A DNA stretch of 64,000 nucleotides, from assembly GCA_011390955.1 (NCBI GenBank), contig JAABRM010000007.1:62001-126000 (forward strand), read 5' to 3'. The notes under the pieces are model-generated. The model ran no database searches and was not told where the DNA came from. It was given only the letters and a program-made list of their open reading frames with translations. A program made the position numbers and the translations under genes. Below, one piece after another: positions 57,412-64,000 of the stretch. This DNA comes from Oscillatoriales cyanobacterium. Its GTDB lineage: Bacteria > Cyanobacteriota > Cyanobacteriia > Cyanobacteriales > Laspinemataceae. How positions within the stretch are numbered: the stretch's first letter is position 1; every line of letters starts with the position of its first letter.

Positions 57412-58812
57412 ATGAGCAGCGATCCAAATTCCACTCAGTCTAGGTTGAACGCTTCTGGGATGCCGGAAAACAAAAACCAGCAAGTGAGTCAATCTACGAG
57501 TGGTGTCACCAACTCAAATAACTCCCACAGTTCCGACATTTCTGAGAGCAATGGGTCTGAACCTGGGGAAAATTTTTCCAGTTTCAGTGGCGAAACTATG
57601 GTGGGAAAAAAACTAGCCCCTTTCCCAGCCAAGGTTTCTGATGAAACCGACTATACATTGTTGCCCGGTCATCTCCCAGCCCTGGAAACGAATATTAAGA
57701 GTGTTGCCCTATTTAACCTCAATCCAGGGATTGTGATTTTAGGGTCAATTACTTTAATGATTTTGGGGTTGGCCATTGATAATGCCTGGATCGGGTTTAT
57801 GGGTGCCCTACTGACCTTGGCTATTTCCTTGCGGATTATTTTGCCCAACTGGGGCAAAATTTGGGTGCAGTTGGTCCCAGAAGCTTGGCGAGCCATTGTG
57901 GTGTCTTGCTTGGGCTTAGTTGCCGGTATTGTTGGCCTGCTGATGCTGAGTGGGGCAAATCAAGAACCCGGTTCTCGCAATATCCACATTAATTGGGACG
58001 CCATTGGCGCCGTCGGGGAAGTGGTGGGCGCCTTGGGGCAAATTTTAATTGCCATCATTGCGGTTTATGTGGCTTGGCGTCAATATGTGATTTCCAAGGA
58101 GTTGACGATTCAGCAAAACCGGATTACCCAACAGCAAACCATTGATACCTATTTTCAAGGGGTGTCGGATTTGGCGTTGAGTGATGAGGGGTTGTTGGAA
58201 GATTGGCCCCAAGAACGGGCGATCGCCGAGGGCAGAACGGCGGCAATTCTCAGCAGCGTGGACTCGGACGGCAAAGCCAAGATTATCCGGTTTTTATCCC
58301 AGTCTAAATTACTCACTCCCCTACAACGCGATCGCCATCTCGGTCGTCCGATCCTGGATGGGGATGGGGGCTATGCGGAAGATCGCGCTTATGGCGTCCG
58401 TGTCATCTACTTAGGGGTGATGTTAGCGGGGGCTGACCTAGCGGGGACTGATTTGCGCTGGACTGAGTTAAGCGAAGCCAATCTCGTCCGGGCGAATCTG
58501 AAAAACTGCGACCTGGTAAAAGCCAATCTTTCCCGCACAATTCTGTATGAAGCCAACCTAACTGGTGCCGATTTAATGGGGACTCGCTTGTTTTATGGCA
58601 AAGCGGAAACCGCATCTCCGCGCAATCGCACCGACCCGCCCAACTATAAAACCGGGGAATTTACCGGCGCGGTGATCGAAAATGCAGACATGACTAATGT
58701 TCAGCGATTATCCGATGCTCAACGGTACTATTGTTGTGCTTGGGGCGGGTCAAAAACTCGCGCCACCATCCCCGGCGGCTGTGAGGGAATTCCTAACAAA
58801 TTAGGTCGATAA
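57412..58812 (+). CDS. Membrane-anchored pentapeptide repeat protein
   Basis: 466 residues from the ATG at 57412. A Ser/Asn-rich N-terminus (1-65) is followed by hydrophobic helices around 95-125 (PGIVILGSITLMILGLAI, GFMGALLTLAISLRIIL), 150-170 (AIVVSCLGLVAGIVGLLM) and about 200-220 (LGQILIAIIAVYVAW). A soluble region (225-320) then leads to pentapeptide repeats (about 330-405; AGADLAGTDLRWTELSEANL type). The domain order resembles low-complexity pentapeptide membrane proteins common in this group. Same strand as the kinase-GUN4 gene. Confidence 0.85.
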   Translation: MSSDPNSTQSRLNASGMPENKNQQVSQSTSGVTNSNNSHSSDISESNGSEPGENFSSFSGETMVGKKLAPFPAKVSDETDYTLLPGHLPALETNIKSVALFNLNPGIVILGSITLMILGLAIDNAWIGFMGALLTLAISLRIILPNWGKIWVQLVPEAWRAIVVSCLGLVAGIVGLLMLSGANQEPGSRNIHINWDAIGAVGEVVGALGQILIAIIAVYVAWRQYVISKELTIQQNRITQQQTIDTYFQGVSDLALSDEGLLEDWPQERAIAEGRTAAILSSVDSDGKAKIIRFLSQSKLLTPLQRDRHLGRPILDGDGGYAEDRAYGVRVIYLGVMLAGADLAGTDLRWTELSEANLVRANLKNCDLVKANLSRTILYEANLTGADLMGTRLFYGKAETASPRNRTDPPNYKTGEFTGAVIENADMTNVQRLSDAQRYYCCAWGGSKTRATIPGGCEGIPNKLGR

Positions 58813-58944
58813 ACTAGCCGATAAACTGATGCGGGGACGGAGTTTTTCCGCCCCGGATTTTTCCTGAATTTAAGCTGGCGATTTTATCGAAAAAATTGCC
58901 ATATTTTACCGCTTCCATTAGGGTTTTATGCCCCCGATCTATGC

Positions 58945-59514
58945 TTAAAAATTTGAACGATCGGAGGGAAAAATTCCCCGGTTTTTTCTGGCTTCCATCG
59001 CCTTTTCTAATAAGTTTAAAAGACCTGGTGCTTCTTCTTGGAGCGTCAACAATAGCCGCTCACCAATATCTTCATTGCCCGGATCGTGACCAGTGTTCAT
59101 CACGGCGGTTAGTCTTGGCATGGCAATATCATCGACAATTTGGATCAGTCCACTTAAACAGCGATTAAACTGTCTTTCTGTTAATGGGGCATCTTCTAAG
59201 GGAAACTCAATGATCGCGCGAATTTCGCCATCAGATGGATCGTATTCCCACTGAAGCATCTTGGTTTCCCAAGAAATACAAAGCATGGTTTGTAAAATGG
59301 CTTCTTTATAAGGATGAGCGCTAATTCCTGATAAAACTTGGGGCGCAAAGAGTTTGAAAAATTCTCCCTCTTCATCTAGCTGAATCACTAACAGAAAACT
59401 CTCTAAATTTTCGGCTTGAACTCCGGTGATAATCCGATTGTTTTCTTCATCTTCTTCATAATTCCAACCTCGATTATCAAGATATTTAGCGATCTGTTCT
59501 AAGTTTGCGGCCAT
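58945..59514 (-). CDS. YbjN-like domain protein
   Basis: 189 residues, acidic, soluble. IAKYLDNRGWNYEEDEENNR, FLLVIQLDEEGEFFKLFAP, then AILQTMLCISWETKMLQWEYDP and GEIRAIIEFPLEDAPLTERQF fit the YbjN/type III-chaperone-like fold. The C-terminal LTLQEEAPGLLNLLEKAMEA is an added helix. Family members are stress-related and of unclear function. Confidence 0.7.
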   Translation of the reverse strand: MAANLEQIAKYLDNRGWNYEEDEENNRIITGVQAENLESFLLVIQLDEEGEFFKLFAPQVLSGISAHPYKEAILQTMLCISWETKMLQWEYDPSDGEIRAIIEFPLEDAPLTERQFNRCLSGLIQIVDDIAMPRLTAVMNTGHDPGNEDIGERLLLTLQEEAPGLLNLLEKAMEARKNRGIFPSDRSNF

Positions 59515-59634
59515 ATATTAGATGTCCTTCTCTTAAATCAAAACATAAATCTTAACTCAAATCCGCTGGGGTATTTTCATCAAAAATCAGCCGAGACCAA
59601 TTTTGATGAGGTGACTCCTTGACTTTGTGATTTT

Positions 59635-59656
59635 CCTGGGTCTTGTCAAACCCAGG
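59635..59656. terminator. Small hairpin upstream of the YbjN gene
   Basis: CCTGGGT (59635-59641) and ACCCAGG (59650-59656) around an 8-nt loop, in a 300-bp spacer that otherwise shows nothing. A CCTGGGTG half-copy lies at about 59683. It could be a weak terminator or a repeat fragment. Confidence 0.35.
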
Positions 59657-59814
59657 TGAGTCTAAGAATTTTCCTGGGTGAAGGTTTTCCGCCTAGAAAG
59701 CACTCTTTCTCTTTACTCGATCATAACAAGTGACTTACCCTGAATTAGCTTCTATTCTGAAATATAGACAAAAATTGGCGCATCTTTCGGGACTGGTTTG
59801 TCTCAGACGCAAAA

Positions 59815-60813
59815 TTACTCTGTGACTTGACCAGAAGCGGAAATCGAGACGACTTGCCCTGTTTCCGCAGCCACTCGAATGGCGTCGGCGATTTTTAGGG
59901 TATATACACTATCGATCGCGTTTACATATAAAGGAGTGCCATCAATCAGGTGGTCTAAGACCATTGTGGTATCTTGAGCAAATAAGCCTCGGCGAGAACC
60001 CACGGGGATCTCGGTGATGTCAGCGTCACGGAAGAGTTGACCCCGGTCTCCGTCAAATACCAAGGTGCCGCGATCGCCATGCACTTCCAGCTTGCGCTCA
60101 TTTTTCCAGAATCTTTCTCCCTTGCCATAAATCACTTCCGCGATCGCCCCACAGGTAAACCGCAACTGCGCCGTACATAAACAAGCGGTAAAATACTCCG
60201 GCTGTGGCGACGGCCAAAACTGACTCTGGGCGCTGACTGTGGCAACGGTGCCCCATACATCCGTCAACCGATGTAAGCGAGAAAGCGCCCCGGTAAAGGG
60301 AAAGCCAAACAAGTCTGGGTGATAAGTCCAACTCCGAGGGGCGGGTCTTTTGCTACTAATGGTGGCGTAACGGGCATAAAATACTTCACCGGCTTCCGCT
60401 AAGGATGCTTTCAGGGCATTGTGTACTCCGCCCAACAGTTCAATATGTTCTATATGTAGGAGGAGTCCCTGGCGATCGGCCAATGCCAGCAATGTTTCCG
60501 CTTCCAGGGGATCCAAAGATAGCGGATATTCCACCACGACGTGCTTGCCTGCTTCCAGGGCGGCCCGCGCTACTGGCCCATGATCCCGATTAATGGTGCA
60601 AATGAAAATCAGGTCAACGTCATCGCGATCGAGCAATTCCTGCCAAGAGTTGACAGCAATTGCTTGATAAATCTGGCTAAACTCCTGGGTTTTTTCCGGG
60701 GTATGACCCGTCACCGCAACTAACTGGCTCCGAGGATCCTCTTGCAGGGTCGGAGCTCTCAGTTTGGCTGTAAAGCCCGTTCCGACCATTCCGACTCGGA
60801 TCGGTAATGTCAT
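59815..60813 (-). CDS. Gfo/Idh/MocA family NAD(P)-dependent oxidoreductase
   Basis: 332 residues from the ATG at 60811-60813 (MTLPIRVGMVGTGFTAKLRA), which places the Rossmann motif GMVGTGF at the N-terminus as usual. LVAVTGHTPEKTQEF, DVDLIFICTINRDHGPVA and the catalytic region AGKHVVVEYPLSLDPLEAE have Glu-Tyr-Pro where most members have Glu-Lys-Pro, so the usual catalytic lysine is replaced by Tyr. Relatives of this type include biliverdin reductase-like enzymes (BvdR), which use such variations; cyanobacterial BvdR is of this length. The assignment to BvdR is possible but unproven. Confidence 0.82.
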   Translation of the reverse strand: MTLPIRVGMVGTGFTAKLRAPTLQEDPRSQLVAVTGHTPEKTQEFSQIYQAIAVNSWQELLDRDDVDLIFICTINRDHGPVARAALEAGKHVVVEYPLSLDPLEAETLLALADRQGLLLHIEHIELLGGVHNALKASLAEAGEVFYARYATISSKRPAPRSWTYHPDLFGFPFTGALSRLHRLTDVWGTVATVSAQSQFWPSPQPEYFTACLCTAQLRFTCGAIAEVIYGKGERFWKNERKLEVHGDRGTLVFDGDRGQLFRDADITEIPVGSRRGLFAQDTTMVLDHLIDGTPLYVNAIDSVYTLKIADAIRVAAETGQVVSISASGQVTE

Positions 60814-61161
60814 CGAATCTAAAAATATGGATGGTTGATTTCTGTTGGCAGGATAAATCTGACTCACCGGCAGCAAAGGGAAAATTTGGACAATCTCGAT
60901 CCTATCTTACTTTGATGGTCTTACGACGGGTAAATGGCGCCCGGGTTGTTTGGCCGATGTATGCCGATGTATAAGTAATTAGGATGAAATTAGAAATTTT
61001 TATAATAAATTTTATGACATTCATTAGGGAAAAAAACGATCGAATGGGTGATTTTTCTCTTACTATCAGAGACAAGCAAAACATATAGGCAATTCAAGGG
61101 CTGGCTTTTGCCCAATGTTTCCTATTAGGGAAACTTATGACGGAACTTGTCGATTACTTGA

Positions 61162-61473
<312 letters not shown>

Positions 61474-61537
61474 ATCTAGTCGGGCAAGCCAGAAATCCAG
61501 GAGCGCTGCAAAGCCACTGGCAAAAAACGTTAACTAA

Positions 61538-61861
<324 letters not shown>

Positions 61862-61884
61862 GTTTCTCCTCTCAGCTTGAGATC

Positions 61885-61940
61885 AACAGGGCAATTAGCG
61901 CGATCGGTTAGGTAGATCGTGGCTAATTGCCCTGTTTTAT
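61885..61940 (+). terminator. Terminator after the ferredoxin pair
   Basis: Perfect 15-bp arms (AACAGGGCAATTAGC and its complement, 61885-61899 and 61922-61936) followed by TTAT. It lies 24 nt after the copy B stop and can serve both the ferredoxin pair and the convergent SpoIID-like gene. Confidence 0.85.
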
Positions 61941-62010
61941 TGGTTAGTCCTTGAATCTTGAGGCCGATCGCTTTCCCAAATACAGGTCAAGCAGGCAATG
62001 GGTTTGATTA

Positions 62011-63780
62011 TTATGGGTTTGATTGTGGTCGATCCGGATCCTGCCAGAAGATAATTCCATCATTAATCGGTTGCAGTTCGCTACCGGGATAATAGAATTT
62101 GAGGATGCGATCGCTGCTCCATCCCAGGTTAGCCAAGCGGTGAGAGCCGGTTTGACTCAGACCCACCCCATGTCCGAAGCCACCGCCGACAAAGACATAA
62201 CCTTTTAACGTTTTATCCGCTCCATAAATAGGCTCTAGATAAAATAAGGTACTCAGAGGGGCATAAAAAGCTTGTAAGATTTCATCTTTTCGCAACACCA
62301 GGGGGCCAATGTCAGTGGTGACTTTGAGCGCGATCGCCCGACCCGCAGGACTGCGTTCGACCACTTCGAGAAGCTGAATGGCTTTGAAATTGACGAAAGG
62401 ATGTTTCTGCCGCTCCAGATATTTCCGCAAGTCTTGGTTTAGTTTGGGCAGGAGACTGGTTTCCCGCCACCGAAACAAGCCATCCCAGTCTTCTTCGTTA
62501 AATCCTTTTTGCAGACTAATAAATTTGCGGAAGTTTTCCTCCGAGGATAAATTCATCTTAGATAAGTCCCAGATATTAGCCACCGAGTCTATTACCGCTT
62601 GCAAGTAGGGGCGATCGGATCCATCCCACATATCACTAAAGGGTGCAGTGATGCCCCCAGTGGTGGAAGAGTAGAGGGCATCCACTAATTCGTTGTTGTA
62701 GGTGAGCACTTTTCCTGCGGTGGCTGCGATCGCGCGATCGGCGGGTTCCCAGGTTTCCCCAATGCCTTTGTAAACTTGGCATTGAGTATCGGCACAAATT
62801 TGATAATCATCTACGGCAAATCGCCGTAAGTTTCGCAATACATAAGTCCGGGCAATGATCGCTTGGGCTGCCAAGGCCGCATTAGGGGCATTAGCCCCGA
62901 CTTCATGGGGGACGACTCCCCGTAAGTAAGTTTCCAAAGGCACCTGGTTGACTAACGTAAAGTTGCCGTGGGCATTGGGCTGGATCCGAAGTTTTCCGGG
63001 ATAAAGTCGTCGATCTCGGTCGTTTTTACTTCGAGAAACTTGGATTAATCCTTTCCCGGCGGTAATTTCCAGTTCCCGTCGATGGTAGCTGTAGCCATTT
63101 AGCTGCCAAGTGACGGTGAGTTGTTGATTTTGCAGTCCCGTGTCTAGAAATGCGGTTTTGGCGATTTCTGCGGGTAAACTGACCAAGAGGAGGCGCCGCA
63201 GTAGGGGAGTTTGGTAAACCTCTCGTTTCGCCCAGACTTGCCAGGAACCGGGTTGGGCGATTTCTACTTCCAGTCCTTTTTGGCGTAACTTGTTGGCTTT
63301 GGCTTCCGCGTTTTCAAAGCTGCGGTGATTACTTAAAACTAGCCGTTCTTCTAAAGTTGATGCTGTGAGGGGTTGCGGAGAGATTTTTAAGGTGACTTCC
63401 GGGGTTTCCAGGGTTTGAGTGGTGCGATCGCCCGCGAGAAAGGTTAAGGTGAGGCGATCGCCTTCGGTGGCTTTGAGAATGATCTCATCGGTCGGTTGGC
63501 GACCAAACCGTTGCACTACTCCGACTTCTAGTTCGATGTCCTGACTGGTTTGAGTCCATCCGAATTCCCCGGTAAAGCCCAGCAGACAAAATACGGCGAT
63601 CGCGGAAGTCCCAAAACCCGTCAACCATTTGTTTAACCTGCGGTTTCTCTGTCTGGGCAGGGTCAAAAAGTTCTGCGAACCTCTAGGTTTTGATAAGCGT
63701 ACTCTGACAAACAGAAAAAGAAAAGACCGATCTTGATACCGATCTTGATACGGATCTTGATGATGACTGGATTTCTGCAT
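62011..63780 (-). CDS. SpoIID/LytB-domain protein with N-terminal membrane anchor
   Basis: 589 residues. One transmembrane helix near 50-75 (WLTGFGTSAIAVFCLLGFTG). Central and C-terminal SpoIID: QVPLETYLRGVVPHEVGANA, LAAQAIIARTYVLRN, VDALYSSTTGGITAPFSDMW and GGGFGHGVGLSQTGSHRLA. These are the landmarks of the SpoIID lytic transglycosylase family, which trims peptidoglycan glycan strands lacking stem peptides. In non-sporulating cyanobacteria it probably works in cell-wall remodelling or filament septum function. The Met-rich basic N-terminus repeats DPYQDRYQDRS. Confidence 0.88.
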   Translation of the reverse strand: MQKSSHHQDPYQDRYQDRSFLFLFVRVRLSKPRGSQNFLTLPRQRNRRLNKWLTGFGTSAIAVFCLLGFTGEFGWTQTSQDIELEVGVVQRFGRQPTDEIILKATEGDRLTLTFLAGDRTTQTLETPEVTLKISPQPLTASTLEERLVLSNHRSFENAEAKANKLRQKGLEVEIAQPGSWQVWAKREVYQTPLLRRLLLVSLPAEIAKTAFLDTGLQNQQLTVTWQLNGYSYHRRELEITAGKGLIQVSRSKNDRDRRLYPGKLRIQPNAHGNFTLVNQVPLETYLRGVVPHEVGANAPNAALAAQAIIARTYVLRNLRRFAVDDYQICADTQCQVYKGIGETWEPADRAIAATAGKVLTYNNELVDALYSSTTGGITAPFSDMWDGSDRPYLQAVIDSVANIWDLSKMNLSSEENFRKFISLQKGFNEEDWDGLFRWRETSLLPKLNQDLRKYLERQKHPFVNFKAIQLLEVVERSPAGRAIALKVTTDIGPLVLRKDEILQAFYAPLSTLFYLEPIYGADKTLKGYVFVGGGFGHGVGLSQTGSHRLANLGWSSDRILKFYYPGSELQPINDGIIFWQDPDRPQSNP

Positions 63781-64000
63781 AACCGATTTTACTGACTCGC
63801 TATTAATGCTTATTCTGCGATACTTGGGATAAATTTATCAACTATTCATTTTGCCCCTGCAATTATAGCCAATAATCCCCAGGCTGAATTTCTCGGTTAA
63901 ATGAGGCAGATTGTCCGGCAATTTTTAATTTAATTAGTAATTTTTGATAGTTTTAGTTAGATTATTTTGATTTTTTCTCGCTTTAAAGCACCAAATTGCC
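63781..64000. other. AT-rich window end, no gene seen
   Basis: 220 bp upstream of the SpoIID-like gene. TTTTTAATTTAATTAGTAAT-type AT-rich sequence near the edge, no repeat or hairpin recognised. A gene could begin beyond the window. Confidence 0.4.

Overview
The window reads as a chromosome segment of a filamentous, mat-type (oscillatorian) cyanobacterium. Evidence: several psbA genes, plant-type ferredoxins, a kinase-GUN4 fusion, DUF4327, XisI, many HIP1 octamers (GCGATCGC), heptanucleotide TTATTGG arrays and short dispersed palindromes. No tRNA, rRNA or CRISPR array was recognised. All family names come from reading motifs, not from a database search.

Layout. 0-5.4 kb: end of an AAA ATPase, a broken hicB, a small STAND NTPase divergent from a DUF697-like protein, DUF4058, Uma2, and a relict psbA 3' end. 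5.7-10.4 kb: an SLH porin and a three-gene NitT/TauT-type ABC importer. 10.5-34.6 kb: a sulfide/anoxygenic island. It holds a split permease, a D1 protein that has lost water-oxidation ligands, a nitronate-monooxygenase-like flavoprotein, two rhodaneses, an MBL hydrolase, a PAS/GAF histidine kinase with a thioredoxin-reductase-like protein, a DUF442 protein, an extra Rieske protein, DUF2202 ferritin-like proteins, a complete sHdr-like set (hdrC2, B2, A, C1, B1) and two sulfide:quinone oxidoreductases of different types. 35-39 kb: a PP2C phosphatase and an FHA-kinase. 39.9-41.5 kb: a truncated STAND. 42.6-49.5 kb: two nearly identical standard psbA genes and a third psbA 3' fragment among toxin-antitoxin genes. 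50.1-53.2 kb: a second small STAND divergent from a 56-residue peptide gene and a radical SAM/SPASM enzyme, which looks like a RiPP locus. 53.5-64 kb: more toxin-antitoxin-like pairs, kinase-GUN4, a pentapeptide protein, YbjN, a Gfo/Idh/MocA oxidoreductase, tandem ferredoxins and a SpoIID-like protein.

How the genes may work together (inference). Sulfide would be oxidised by the two SQRs into the plastoquinone pool and pass through cytochrome b6f, perhaps with the extra Rieske. Sulfane sulfur would be handled by rhodaneses and the Hdr-like complex. The atypical D1 would form a photosystem II that cannot split water.

A second system is the repeated module of HTH-NB-ARC STAND, a helically phased decamer array and a divergent gene starting MLQSKI. 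It occurs twice (2.4 and 51.6 kb) with near-identical ATPase cores but different HTH domains and different decamer variants. In the second copy the divergent gene is a likely peptide precursor followed by a radical SAM maturase.
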